Shown: positions 1 to 8,409 of the stretch, piece after piece
How positions within the stretch are numbered: the stretch's first letter is position 1
How the letters are laid out: every line of letters starts with the position of its first letter
IMG/VR virus record: IMGVR_UViG_3300046787_000331
Coordinates: 1-31,581 of that record
From: a virus
DNA: 31,581 nucleotides
Reading direction: 5' to 3' (one strand)
Notes under the pieces: model-generated
The model's input: the letters and a program-made list of their open reading frames with translations, nothing else
Databases searched by the model: none
What the model was told of the DNA's origin: nothing
Made by a program: the position numbers and the translations under genes

Positions 1-131
1 TCTTTAGGCTCATCATTATCATCATATACGATGAGTTTATCAATCTTTTTAGTTTGATTAATCACCGCGGACATTGCCATCGGCAATGTCGTATCGTATC
101 TACCCCTCGTAGATATTGAACAAAGTATCAT
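1..131 (-). CDS. Partial GT2-like glycosyltransferase, N-terminus only
   Basis: This frame runs open from an ATG at 131 to the left window edge, giving about 43 residues. The translation begins MILCSISTRGRYDTTLPMAM and continues with INQTKKIDKLIVYDDND. This is the typical first strand, helix and second strand of a GT2-type (GT-A fold) glycosyltransferase: an S-x-x-T-R-x-R start, a helix, then a strand ending in acidic residues. The ATG overlaps the stop of the large upstream glycosyltransferase by four bases (ATGA), so the two are probably translationally coupled in one operon. Family placement is an inference from a short N-terminus; the catalytic part lies outside the window. Confidence 0.6.
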   Translation of the reverse strand, partial: MILCSISTRGRYDTTLPMAMSAVINQTKKIDKLIVYDDNDEPK

Positions 132-3100
132 ACACGCTCCCATTTTTCAACATAAACACCAATCTCGTACTGATTTACGAGTGTGCCATTTGCGTCCCAT
201 TGAAAATTCATAATGGGAACACAACTTACTCGATTATATCCTAACGATATCATACGATTCCTTACCACTTCTACATTTTTGTATTCGGGATTCTCATTAA
301 TATGAGAATGAATTTCCATGTGAACTGTTCTGAACTTACGAATGACTTCACGTTCGGTATTCAATAAAATATCAAATTCAGATCCTTCACAATCTAGTTT
401 CAACAACATATTGTTATCGTCAATATCACCAACTAGTGTTTTCAACGAAACAGTCGCCACTGCCTCGCCTGCGCCTGAAGTCAAGGTTGACATTACATCG
501 CTATCGGTAATGTGCACAATCTTACCATCAATATCTAGTGCAGCATTGTTCATAGCAACAACTCGTGGATTACCAGCAACATTAGTTAGTAATCTTTTAT
601 ACACATTGGGATTTGCTTCAACAGTGATACATTTTTTTGCGCCCATCTCTAAACATTTGAGAGTGAAAAATCCAATGTTTGCACCAATGTCAACAACGAC
701 TTTATCCTGTACGTCGGCCGGAGTTAATCTATATGAATCGTTCATAAAAATCTCATCATACAGAGCCATGCTCTGTTTCTTTAAATCATCGTGATTTAAA
801 CTAAATCCAGGCTTAAACGCTTCCACCCGGAAATTGCTTTCTGGATGAGGGATCTTTTCATCCATGAACACGATATTAGTATATCCAGAATTCACTAAAT
901 GATCGTACATACTTTGTGGCCACCAGCCAAACAAGTGAGGACTGGTGATATCACCAGGTTCTCCAGAGCTAGTAGTATTAACACTGCCGTATATAGCATT
1001 CAGAATGCCATATCTCTCTCCAGTCGATGCAGTTGCGAATCGTTTGCATAGTTGTTCGATATCTGGCATTTCCATCACAAGCTTGCCGCCTGGTTTAAGT
1101 ACTCTGAGCCAATCTGTTAGAATGTCGATACTCTTGTATGGATTAAGATGCTCGAATACGTGGCTAGCCAAAATTTCAGTAACACTGTTGTCTTCGAAAT
1201 CTAGCTTGGTGATGTCCATATCGATATGTGCTCGACTATCATATTTGTCTACACTTAGATAGCCCTCATACTCAATACCGCCGGCGCCCAAATTCAACTT
1301 AATGTTTTTGTTGAAGCGCTTACAGTTAATCAATCCATTGCGTTTGACAATGTGTCTGCTGTATTCTGGGATATCACGGAATGTTCGATTGTCTTTGTGC
1401 CAGATAGGGAATGAACCAGTGTTCGTGCCGGCGGTGTTACTGAAGCTTGTAGGTGCAACTAACTTGGACTTGTAACCAGCAAGATTGGCTCTAACAGTGA
1501 AGTCAATATCTTCACCACCGCCTGGAGTAAATATTTCATCTAATACACCGATCTTGGCAAATAGATCGCGTTTGATCATCACACAGAAGAAAATCAGAAC
1601 GTTGCTTGCAGCATATCGATCATACAATTCTAGCGGGCCGGTCAGACCAACATTTTCTTCTTGTTTAAACGGATTTTCTAGCATGTCAAGCCATTGATTG
1701 GTTGGCTGAGCCAGTAATTCCGTATCATTGTTGAGTAATACCACATATTCGCCTGTAGACTGTGCGATACCCAAGTTGGTTGCTTTGGTGTATCCTAATG
1801 CTTCATCGGACCATACTAATTTTACATGATCACCTAAACTCTCCACGTACTCACGTGTGTTATCTGTGCATCCATTAGCTGACACGATAATTTCTGTCGA
1901 TGTCATATCAGTATACTTTTCAATACTCTCGATACATGGCCGCAACAAATCATCACAATGATTATAGGTAGGAATAACAATACTATACTTTATACTCGGC
2001 TTAACTCGCTCAAGTACTAGCAATCCGTTGCAATTAGTGAAACGTTCTTTGATTACCCAGGACTTATCTTTTTCTAGAAATTCTTCAACTGCCTTCATCA
2101 GGCCGCCAGGACTGCCATCTTCGTCTATACGACCATAGGTCTCCGTATCGTGCATGATAATATACTTGCGTGCCTTATTAGCATGCATGTTTAGCTCTGT
2201 TATCAATTGCTTATAGGAATGCTCTGTGTCAATAAAGAGCAAATCAGTTGGTTCGATTTCTACTTGAATAGTATTTCGTTCCATGAATCCAAACTCAATA
2301 TTGTTTTCGCCAGCAATAGACGCGGCTTTCCAGATATTTGGATGTGGTGTCAGATCATATGACAGCATCTTCTTTGGAAGACCAGCCAAAAATCCGTATG
2401 TTGATACCACGAATCTAGTACCAAATTCAGTGATGTGATCACACTCGGATGCATACTTACGTAGAGTGTGCATATGCTCATGAATATCAATCGGAGTGTT
2501 TGCACAGTAATCAAACATGTACTGCAAACTGGCAGAAATATTCTTCTTACCATGTCGTTTATACAAAATTTCTCTATTGCGCGTTACTATGTCTATATCT
2601 TTGTTTTTGTCCATTGTTTGTACATTTCCTAAGTGCATTACCGGGAAGTTTATAGAAAACACATTGTTCTGATATGTTTTGCTTGGATTATGAGCTGGTA
2701 CTTCCACACATTTATAACCAGCTTTCCAAATACGCATCGAAACATCAGGATCACTAAAATATCCAGGATTGAATATCTCATCGAACATCCCTATGTTCTT
2801 CAACAATCTTGCATCATACATTGCACATCCAGAATGCAGAACAAATCCCATATCCTGATATTCATGCGCAAATGGGCCTGATGCTCCTACTCTAACATCT
2901 TCATCAAATGGCGTTTTGAGTATATTGATCCATGAATCTACTGTCTGAGGCAGCAAAATACTATCGTCATCGAGAAGGACAATGTGTTTCCCACGACTCT
3001 GTTCTATACCAGCATTGTATGCTCGGATAACTCCCACAGGCTCATCAAACCAGATATAGCTAACTTTATCCGCTAGTGAATCTAACATCTGTCTTGACTC

Positions 3101-4633
3101 TTCTGGACTACCATTAGCAACGACGATAATTTCTTTATTGCTCAAATCAGTATAGGCTAATACTGCTTCGAGTCCTGGCTTTAATGCGTTGATGAAATTA
3201 TGACTCGTTGGAATAACGATGGAAATATCAACTTTCTTCTTGCTTTTCGTTCCCCAACGATCTGCAAGAATTCTATTATTTCGGTCGATTACTGCATTCT
3301 TTGATTCAACGTTATCGGCAAAAGTACCATTTCCTTTATGGAAAATAGGGAAGCCAAAGTTTTTAATACCTTCTGTGAATTCACCTGTTACGTCGTTTGG
3401 AACACTGACTAGCTTGTATCCGTGCTCAACTGCCCTTACACAAAAATCTCCGTCTTCTCCCATGCCAGGACTAAAAACTTCATCTAATATGCCTATCTTG
3501 TCGAACAACTCACGCTTCATCATCACTAACCAAAATGCCATAGCTTCACGGTTAACTCCGCCACAATCCCAACTGAATTTTACTGGGCCAGTAACGCCAG
3601 TTGACTTGTCACTAAACGGTTGTTCCAATAATTGAAGCCACTTGTTTTTTTCTTGGGCCAGCAATTCGATATCATTGTTCATCAATATGACATACTCACC
3701 CTTTGCAACTCTAATACCTTCGTTAGTAGCCTTTGTGTAACCAGCTGAATTTTGTATCCAAACTAGTTTATAGTTTGGACCTAGACTTTCTGCATACGCA
3801 CGAGTGTTATCAGTGCAACCATTTGCAACGATTATCACTTCAACGTTCGATAAATCAGTGTATTTCTCGATAGATTCAATACATGGCCGCAACAAATCAT
3901 CACAATGATTGTAGGTAGGAATCACTATGCTGTATTTTGGCGTGTTCATTGTAGTATTATATCTCTTCATTAGAGTTTGTCTATTCTTTTGGACAGCCTG
4001 ACCATAATATTCGGGTAATTCACCAAAAGTTTTATTGGATTTATGCCATAATGGAAAAGTTCCAACATTCATTCCATCAATAAGCGTGGTTTCGTCGATG
4101 CATTTCCATTTATACCCATGATCCAGTACTCTCATTGAGAAATCAATGTCTTCGCCATAACCTGGACTATAGATTTCATCCAAATATCCAATTTTTTCAA
4201 AGATTTCTCGCTTAATCATCGCACAGCAAAAAACAATAAAGTCATGTTGAATATCATGATCAAATAACTTTAGAGATCCAGTCATTGCCATTTTTTCGTC
4301 ATTCAAAAATGGTTTCTCTAGAATTTGTAACCATTGATTGAATGCGGATCCTAGAATTTCCGTGTCGTTGTTAAGCAATATAACATACTCACCTGCTGCT
4401 TTCTTGATGCCGTGATTAACTGATATAGTGTATCCCAGTGGATCGTCGAACCAGAGTAATTTCACTGGCAAATTCAGTGAATTTACGTATTCTTTAGTGT
4501 TATCTGTGCAGCCATTAGCAACTATAACTAGTTCTGTTTGACTGAAATCTGTGTATTTTATTAATGATTCGATGCAGGGCTTTAAAAGATCATCACAATG
4601 ATTGTATGTGGGTATTACAATACTATACTTCAT
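128..4633 (-). CDS. Seven-module GT2 glycosyltransferase / methyltransferase megaprotein
   Basis: The 1501-residue product is a chain of modules. Four GT2 glycosyltransferase domains start near residues 1, 230, 467 and 880, each opening with SIVIPT and carrying the nucleotide-sugar motif as NND (LLNNDTE, LMNNDIE, LLNNDTE) or, in the third, DDD. Each ends in a related FP-x-W/M-H segment. A methyltransferase/CmcI-like module (about 703-880, LFIDTEHSY, IIMHD) lies between the third and fourth. After the fourth come a class I SAM methyltransferase (about 1111-1290, LNLGAGG, HVFEHL, LKPGG) and an FkbM-type methyltransferase (about 1309-1500, VVDIGANIGFFT). The expected role is sequential sugar transfer and O-methylation in the cytoplasm, building a glycan. 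A GGAG Shine-Dalgarno sits four bases before the ATG, and a CTTAAATA box lies upstream. The acceptor is unknown. Family calls are firm; the biological role is inferred. Confidence 0.92.
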   Translation of the reverse strand: MKYSIVIPTYNHCDDLLKPCIESLIKYTDFSQTELVIVANGCTDNTKEYVNSLNLPVKLLWFDDPLGYTISVNHGIKKAAGEYVILLNNDTEILGSAFNQWLQILEKPFLNDEKMAMTGSLKLFDHDIQHDFIVFCCAMIKREIFEKIGYLDEIYSPGYGEDIDFSMRVLDHGYKWKCIDETTLIDGMNVGTFPLWHKSNKTFGELPEYYGQAVQKNRQTLMKRYNTTMNTPKYSIVIPTYNHCDDLLRPCIESIEKYTDLSNVEVIIVANGCTDNTRAYAESLGPNYKLVWIQNSAGYTKATNEGIRVAKGEYVILMNNDIELLAQEKNKWLQLLEQPFSDKSTGVTGPVKFSWDCGGVNREAMAFWLVMMKRELFDKIGILDEVFSPGMGEDGDFCVRAVEHGYKLVSVPNDVTGEFTEGIKNFGFPIFHKGNGTFADNVESKNAVIDRNNRILADRWGTKSKKKVDISIVIPTSHNFINALKPGLEAVLAYTDLSNKEIIVVANGSPEESRQMLDSLADKVSYIWFDEPVGVIRAYNAGIEQSRGKHIVLLDDDSILLPQTVDSWINILKTPFDEDVRVGASGPFAHEYQDMGFVLHSGCAMYDARLLKNIGMFDEIFNPGYFSDPDVSMRIWKAGYKCVEVPAHNPSKTYQNNVFSINFPVMHLGNVQTMDKNKDIDIVTRNREILYKRHGKKNISASLQYMFDYCANTPIDIHEHMHTLRKYASECDHITEFGTRFVVSTYGFLAGLPKKMLSYDLTPHPNIWKAASIAGENNIEFGFMERNTIQVEIEPTDLLFIDTEHSYKQLITELNMHANKARKYIIMHDTETYGRIDEDGSPGGLMKAVEEFLEKDKSWVIKERFTNCNGLLVLERVKPSIKYSIVIPTYNHCDDLLRPCIESIEKYTDMTSTEIIVSANGCTDNTREYVESLGDHVKLVWSDEALGYTKATNLGIAQSTGEYVVLLNNDTELLAQPTNQWLDMLENPFKQEENVGLTGPLELYDRYAASNVLIFFCVMIKRDLFAKIGVLDEIFTPGGGEDIDFTVRANLAGYKSKLVAPTSFSNTAGTNTGSFPIWHKDNRTFRDIPEYSRHIVKRNGLINCKRFNKNIKLNLGAGGIEYEGYLSVDKYDSRAHIDMDITKLDFEDNSVTEILASHVFEHLNPYKSIDILTDWLRVLKPGGKLVMEMPDIEQLCKRFATASTGERYGILNAIYGSVNTTSSGEPGDITSPHLFGWWPQSMYDHLVNSGYTNIVFMDEKIPHPESNFRVEAFKPGFSLNHDDLKKQSMALYDEIFMNDSYRLTPADVQDKVVVDIGANIGFFTLKCLEMGAKKCITVEANPNVYKRLLTNVAGNPRVVAMNNAALDIDGKIVHITDSDVMSTLTSGAGEAVATVSLKTLVGDIDDNNMLLKLDCEGSEFDILLNTEREVIRKFRTVHMEIHSHINENPEYKNVEVVRNRMISLGYNRVSCVPIMNFQWDANGTLVNQYEIGVYVEKWERV
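230..4633 (-). repeat. Four diverged GT2 repeats with near-identical starts
   Basis: The starts of the GT2 modules are still alike at DNA level. The segments around 1937-1992 (module 4) and 3884-3940 (module 2) share a long stretch including ggccgcaacaaatcatcaca with only scattered changes, and the start of module 1 (about 4580-4633) is a more diverged version. This points to duplication of an ancestral module within the gene, with homology long enough for further recombination. Confidence 0.75.
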
Positions 4634-4655
4634 ATATCTCCGATATTAGTAGAGA

Positions 4656-4663
4656 TATTTAAG
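4656..4663 (-). promoter_or_regulatory. Late-promoter-like box CTTAAATA
   Basis: CTTAAATA on the minus strand lies 22 nt upstream of the ATG of the large glycosyltransferase gene, with a GGAG Shine-Dalgarno in between. It is a weak match to the T4 late core TATAAATA, but its placement fits. Confidence 0.35.
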
Positions 4664-4698
4664 TTATTTCTGACTCAGAGAAATTTTTAGTAGCTAGT

Positions 4699-5517
4699 TT
4701 ATGACCAGCCAGTTATGTTTGTGTCTGCTCCAGTAGAGCCAACATCCCACATTTCAATTCTTGTACCAGCGTATATCGTACTCACTGTTGGAGTAGTCGA
4801 AATATAATTGAACAACGGTATTACAGTACCAGTTGATCCCACATCTATATATCCATCTATATAAACGACATACACCGCAGCAGTTGATGGACTGTTATCA
4901 GTGATTGGGTCTAGTGTAGAAAATCCAGAAGATATTCTATTGGTCATAATACTTGCTGAAGAAATTGTAGTAAGATCAACAGCACTTCTACTAGTAACCG
5001 AGTATTCATGTGCTAGCAGAGATGCAGTGCCTCCGAGTGCATATCCTAGATTTGTTGCGACAGTACTTGATTTTCCTACTATCATAGTTAAACGATAACG
5101 ATATCGATTGGGAGTTAATGTAACTGAATATCCTGTCGTACTACCTAAAATTCCTTGAGCGGTGGTTGAGTTGTTTCCAGTTCTGTCGGCATTCTGTATG
5201 TAAGTTAGTACCGCAGGAGCTGCACTAGATCCAGAATACCCAGAGTAGCCACTTGTGCCTACTCCACTGTATCCTGACTGACCTCTTGCGCCAGTGGTGC
5301 CTGTTACTTCCCATGTGGTACTATTATATATAAATTCATATGTTACATGACTGAGGTCTAGTGCAACAATGTCAGTTAAACCTTCAATGGTGCTACCATT
5401 TGGATCAACAAAACAATTAATGGCGGCAAGATCCCAGCCATCAGTTATTTGAATATAGTCTCCTGTTATCGGCGCTGCTGGAAGATAGATGGTGAAACTG
5501 CCCAGTTGAGTGTTATC
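4699..5517 (-). CDS. Distal half of frameshifted collagen-like fibre protein
   Basis: This frame is open from about 5517 to the stop at 4699 and continues the fibre gene after a frameshift. It first encodes a second copy of the beta-rich domain of the proximal half (NTQLGSFTIYLPAAP, ITDGWD, PNGSTIE, GTTGARGQSGYSG), then a short SGYSG stretch, then about 170 residues of Ser/Thr/Gly-rich sequence ending DTNITGWS. That last part is probably the C-terminal tip or trimerisation domain. The first in-frame ATG is at 5085 and has no Shine-Dalgarno, so independent translation is unlikely. It is either a broken distal part, an assembly error, or reached by recoding. The frame and the repeat match are directly visible; the fibre role is inferred. 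Confidence 0.65.
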   Translation of the reverse strand, partial: DNTQLGSFTIYLPAAPITGDYIQITDGWDLAAINCFVDPNGSTIEGLTDIVALDLSHVTYEFIYNSTTWEVTGTTGARGQSGYSGVGTSGYSGYSGSSAAPAVLTYIQNADRTGNNSTTAQGILGSTTGYSVTLTPNRYRYRLTMIVGKSSTVATNLGYALGGTASLLAHEYSVTSRSAVDLTTISSASIMTNRISSGFSTLDPITDNSPSTAAVYVVYIDGYIDVGSTGTVIPLFNYISTTPTVSTIYAGTRIEMWDVGSTGADTNITGWS

Positions 5518-5899
5518 TATCGTAGTTCGTGGCAGTATAGTTGCTATTAATCACCGTCCACGGAGTTAGGGCGGCGCCACTATACCCAGAAATTCCGCTA
5601 TAACCAGACTGACCTCTTGCGCCGGTGGTGCCTGTTACTTGCCAAGTAGTTCCGCTATAAATGAACTCAAACGTAACTCCCTTAAGGTCTAACGCAACGT
5701 TATCAGCCAAGGTTTCGATGGTACTACCATTGGGATTGACAATGCAATTGTTGACCGCAAAATCCCAACCATCCGTTATTTGTACATAATCTCCAAGATT
5801 TGGACTAGCTGGCAAATAAATAGTGAAACTTCCACTCTGTGTATTCGCTATTATTCTCGCGCCATTGGATGCTGTGTAGTCACTAACTACTAAAATCCA
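5245..5899 (-). repeat. Tandem duplication of a fibre domain, about 331-339 bp
   Basis: The domain from the Trp at 5897-5899 to the GARGQSGYSG segment is repeated from the Trp at 5558-5560. The offset between copies is 339 bp at the start and 331 bp at the end (gacctcttgc at 5611 and 5280). The second copy is therefore 8 bp shorter, and that deficit is what puts the distal half out of frame. Confidence 0.8.
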
Positions 5900-6520
5900 A
5901 TTTGAAACTCCTGAGCCGTTTAACCCGCTAAATCCAGAGAATCCACTAACGCCTATTGTTCCGTCTAGACCAGAATAACCACTTGCTCCGGTTGCGCCAG
6001 AGTAGCCGCTGATGCCATCAGAGCCAGTAGTTCCAGATAAACCAGAGTAGCCGCTTGTTCCGTTGGCACCTGGCATGCCTGAATATCCACTAATGCCATC
6101 AATGCCTGTACTACCACTCGCACCAGAATATCCACTAGCTCCATCAATACCCACACTACCTGAGTATCCAGAATATCCAACTAGGCCGGAGTAACCGCTG
6201 ATACCATCGATGCCTGTCGCACCTGAATATCCAGATGTTCCCATTGCACCAGAATATCCACTAGCGCCTATCTCACCTGAGTAGCCTGAACTTCCTACAA
6301 ATGCGGCGCCTGAATAACCACTAGCACCTGCTGCGCCTGAATAACCACTTATCCCTGTGCCGCCGCCAGAGACGATAATACCACCTGGAGTTATTCCGTC
6401 ACTGATTCTGACCGTATTAGTAATACTGTCATACCATAATCTATCCAGTTGGCCTATTCTTGTATTGCCATCTGCATAGTTACTCCTACTAGTGAATAGT
6501 TCTTGGACGAAATCTGACAC
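5513..6520 (-). CDS. Collagen-like (GYSG-repeat) tail fibre protein, proximal half
   Basis: The 335-residue product starts with a GTG at 6520, six bases after an AAAGG Shine-Dalgarno that follows the upstream stop. Residues 1-56 form a short phage-fibre-type N-terminus (FVQELFTSRSNY, RIGQLDRLWYD, RISDGITPGG). Residues 57-207 are Gly-X-Y triplets dominated by SGYSG with A, T, I and D variants. A beta-rich domain follows (FTIYLPASP, ITDGWDF, NGSTIETL, GTTGARGQSGYSG). The frame then stops early at 5513, inside a second copy of this domain whose remainder continues in another frame down to 4699. Proteins of this kind are common as fibres or appendages in environmental phages. There are almost no Pro or Lys in the triplets, so this is not vertebrate-like collagen. 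The structural role is inferred. Confidence 0.8.
   Translation of the reverse strand: MSDFVQELFTSRSNYADGNTRIGQLDRLWYDSITNTVRISDGITPGGIIVSGGGTGISGYSGAAGASGYSGAAFVGSSGYSGEIGASGYSGAMGTSGYSGATGIDGISGYSGLVGYSGYSGSVGIDGASGYSGASGSTGIDGISGYSGMPGANGTSGYSGLSGTTGSDGISGYSGATGASGYSGLDGTIGVSGFSGFSGLNGSGVSNWILVVSDYTASNGARIIANTQSGSFTIYLPASPNLGDYVQITDGWDFAVNNCIVNPNGSTIETLADNVALDLKGVTFEFIYSGTTWQVTGTTGARGQSGYSGISGYSGAALTPWTVINSNYTATNYDR
5900..6352 (-). repeat. Collagen-like Gly-X-Y coding repeat (SGYSG units)
   Basis: The stretch encodes about 150 residues of triplets built on SGYSG, separated by one to four further triplets such as ATG, IDG, AAG and TTG. At DNA level the units (for example agaatatccact and close variants) recur irregularly, which favours slippage or unequal recombination and length variation of the shaft. 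Confidence 0.85.
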
Positions 6521-6529
6521 TATAAACCT

Positions 6530-6802
6530 TTAATTCAACGGTTGTTCGTATTCGTCTTCTTCAGGGTCTGCATCATCTTGGGTCAGTTCATCAATTACTG
6601 GACTTGTCTTGCCAACGTCTGCTTTATTGAGTTCAATTTGTTGCTGTAATGGCGGTACCATTACAGGATTTGGATTCTCAGGATCTAATTCACTTGGATC
6701 TTTTGGTTGGTCCTTAGTGGCGTCCATATCTACTTCTGGGTCGCCGTCTCCGTTAATTTTGATCGTAATTGGTACGTTTATTGTGAATTCGCGTGCTCTC
6801 AT
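6530..6802 (-). CDS. Small acidic phage protein with MRARE N-terminus
   Basis: The 90-residue product starts MRAREFTINVPITIKING and then becomes strongly acidic and Pro-rich (DPEVDMDATKDQPKD, DDADPEEDEYEQPLN). No enzymatic motif or membrane segment is seen. The ATG is preceded by GGAG six bases upstream and by an AATAAATA box at 6820-6827, so both start and promoter are well supported. It shares the MRARE opening with the 473-residue protein encoded at 9298-10719. It lies 9 bp before the fibre gene, with which it is probably cotranscribed. Function unknown; low complexity suggests a disordered accessory protein. Confidence 0.7.
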   Translation of the reverse strand: MRAREFTINVPITIKINGDGDPEVDMDATKDQPKDPSELDPENPNPVMVPPLQQQIELNKADVGKTSPVIDELTQDDADPEEDEYEQPLN

Positions 6803-6808
6803 GATTTT

Positions 6809-6827
6809 CTCCGATTATGTATTTATT
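6809..6827 (-). promoter_or_regulatory. Late-promoter-like AATAAATA with GGAG ribosome site
   Basis: On the minus strand AATAAATA (6820-6827) is followed by GGAG (6809-6812) and, six bases later, the ATG at 6802. This is a normally led late-type promoter for the 90-residue gene and the fibre gene. Confidence 0.55.
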
Positions 6828-6847
6828 CTTTTCAACTGTGGATATGG

Positions 6848-6871
6848 AAAGAGGCCATATATGGCCTCTTT
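6848..6871. terminator. Palindromic terminator after the zinc-ribbon gene
   Basis: A perfect 24-bp palindrome has the core GAGGCCATATATGGCCTC flanked by AAA and TTT. It lies 18 bp after the stop of the zinc-ribbon gene and would form a strong hairpin on either strand. The T-run is short (3 nt), so termination may be partial. Confidence 0.65.
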
Positions 6872-6889
6872 GTTGGAATCTAACCAATG

Positions 6890-7816
6890 TTATGCAAATA
6901 TTTCCAAACTCGTGCCACACTCGGTACAAAATTTTGCAGTAGCTTTGTTTACCTTGCCACAAGTTACACATGTTGGCTTGTGCTTCACAGTAACTGATTT
7001 TTGTACAGGCTTGTTATCTGCCGTTTCGCCTAACAGTTTTAAAACAATAGTATGCTTTTCAAACTCTAATTCACCCATTGTAGTATTGGTGAACTTTTGC
7101 TCACTCTTGCTTCCTGGAACAGTGATACCAACTTCATTAGCACACCAGTCCATTGTTGAGGCACCGTCGTGATATTCAGTTGTATCTGGTACTAACTTGT
7201 TAATTGCGGCACTAGCAGATGCTTGCATTGCTGCACCGTTCTGACTATAGTCAACACCACGCAGAGCACCGTTAACATTTACTTGACTGTAAGTTGCACC
7301 AGTAGCACTGATCCAACCAGCGTTGACGTTTTTACTGTATTTGTCAGTAACTCCTGAGTACTCGCTGGAACCAAGACCCCCAACAATACCGCCGTGGTCG
7401 CCTCGTATGGCATCAAAGATAGATCGCTTTTGCCAGTCTGGCAGATCACTGACACGCACTGGTGGTTTTTCGTATTGAAATTCAACTCTAACCAAACCAT
7501 CTTCTAGTTTTATGCCACGAGGACCGTTCTCAATTGCGCCGGTACGTTCAATAAACTTTAGTTTGTTACCAGCAGATAGATTACCGTTCTTGATTGATCG
7601 TTCTAGATCAACTTCTTGTCCTGCATTTAGTACCAATCCATCAGGGACAATATCATCTCCATCAATAAACACATGAACTAATGCTCGTGCTGTATTGAGA
7701 TTTTTTAATAGTATGGAGTATTCACTGCCGAATGGAATGTATACTGTGTCTTTGAATTCGCGAAGAATTTTGCCATTGGCTTTTAGACTCGCCACGAGTT
7801 TTGATTCGTACATCAT
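6890..7816 (-). CDS. Conserved phage protein with C-terminal zinc ribbon
   Basis: The 308-residue product has an N-terminal beta-rich region of a type seen in several large-phage proteins (REFKDTVYIPFGSEYSILLK, VHVFIDGDDIVPDG, AGQEVDLERSI, NKLKFIERTG). A Gly/Ser/Ala-rich middle follows. It ends in a four-Cys zinc ribbon at residues 283-301: CVTCG, eleven residues, then CTECG. The start is MM at 7816; the second ATG at 7813 is equally possible, and an AAGGAAA Shine-Dalgarno lies just upstream. There is no catalytic motif. A structural or virion-associated role is plausible by family resemblance, but not shown. It is followed by a palindromic terminator. Confidence 0.75.
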   Translation of the reverse strand: MMYESKLVASLKANGKILREFKDTVYIPFGSEYSILLKNLNTARALVHVFIDGDDIVPDGLVLNAGQEVDLERSIKNGNLSAGNKLKFIERTGAIENGPRGIKLEDGLVRVEFQYEKPPVRVSDLPDWQKRSIFDAIRGDHGGIVGGLGSSEYSGVTDKYSKNVNAGWISATGATYSQVNVNGALRGVDYSQNGAAMQASASAAINKLVPDTTEYHDGASTMDWCANEVGITVPGSKSEQKFTNTTMGELEFEKHTIVLKLLGETADNKPVQKSVTVKHKPTCVTCGKVNKATAKFCTECGTSLEIFA

Positions 7817-7950
7817 TTATTTTCCTTTTACTGCGTACACTCTAAACGCATAATAATTTAAAGAGTGTTGGTGTTGCCCTATACAACATCAGTACTTATT
7901 ATACTACGGGGATTATCAAAAAAGAAAGTATTTTGGCTGAAATATTCTTC

Positions 7951-8409
7951 TTACCCAGGTTTTCCCGAGTATCTACTAGGAGACAAATCTTGTGATAGTC
8001 CACCTTTTACAAACTGTATATATCCTGATGGATCATATACTTTTCCTTGACTATCTTGTAGCCAATAATGTGGAACTTTCTTCCATTCATCTCTGTATTT
8101 TGGGCTGCTTTCGATAAATTCTTTTCTTGCATTGGGATCGTTAAAATCTAAACCCAACTGTGAAAATTCCTTCTTCATCTCTTTTGTAAAGTCTGCTTTC
8201 TCTGATACTACTGAGTCAGCAGTAAAGTAACCATAATATCTTTTTAAATCTATACCCTGACTCTTTGCCCAGACCATCATATCTAATGCAGCAGGACCAC
8301 AGTTATCCCTCCCTGAATAATATCGTAACATCTTTGGGCTAACTGTTTCGAGAAACGAAGATACTAAATTTGATTCAGCGTTTTCGAACAAAATTTCACT
8401 TATCTTCAC
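7951..8409 (-). CDS. Papain/C39-like cysteine peptidase-fold protein with capsid-targeting-like leader
   Basis: The 152-residue product has a Cys-His-Asp set in the right order for a papain-like fold: C37 in DNCGPAALDMM at a helix start, H114 in PHYWLQD, and D126 in KVYDPSGY. The NCGPAA and HxW patterns resemble C39 peptidases and related amidase or deamidase toxins. The N-terminus MKISEILFE-N matches the T4 capsid-targeting pattern, in which the gp21 protease cuts after (I/L)-x-E; cleavage would fall after residue 9. It starts with GTG, overlapping the previous stop as GTGA, so it is coupled to the ART-like gene. Peptidase activity and virion packaging are inferences. Substrate unknown. Confidence 0.6.
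   Translation of the reverse strand: MKISEILFENAESNLVSSFLETVSPKMLRYYSGRDNCGPAALDMMVWAKSQGIDLKRYYGYFTADSVVSEKADFTKEMKKEFSQLGLDFNDPNARKEFIESSPKYRDEWKKVPHYWLQDSQGKVYDPSGYIQFVKGGLSQDLSPSRYSGKPG

Noticed and set aside
342-3635. Plus-strand open frames opposite the large glycosyltransferase gene, for example 342-794 and 3219-3635
   Set aside because: They have no domain resemblance or ribosome sites and lie fully antisense to a gene with clear domains throughout, so they are chance frames.
5505-5525. Programmed ribosomal frameshift joining the two halves of the fibre gene
   Set aside because: There is no slippery heptamer, downstream structure or stimulatory site obvious near GATAGATAAC, and the shift coincides with an 8-bp deficit relative to the sister copy. 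A deletion or assembly error is simpler.
5900-6352. Regularly spaced short repeats that could suggest a CRISPR array
   Set aside because: The units are irregular in spacing, lie inside an open frame and encode Gly-X-Y triplets; there are no constant repeats with unique spacers.
5513-6520. Hydroxylation of the collagen-like fibre by the cluster's 2OG oxygenases, as for collagen Pro/Lys
   Set aside because: The triplets contain almost no Pro or Lys; they are mainly Tyr, Ser, Ala and Thr. Serine or threonine glycosylation remains possible but is not supported directly.
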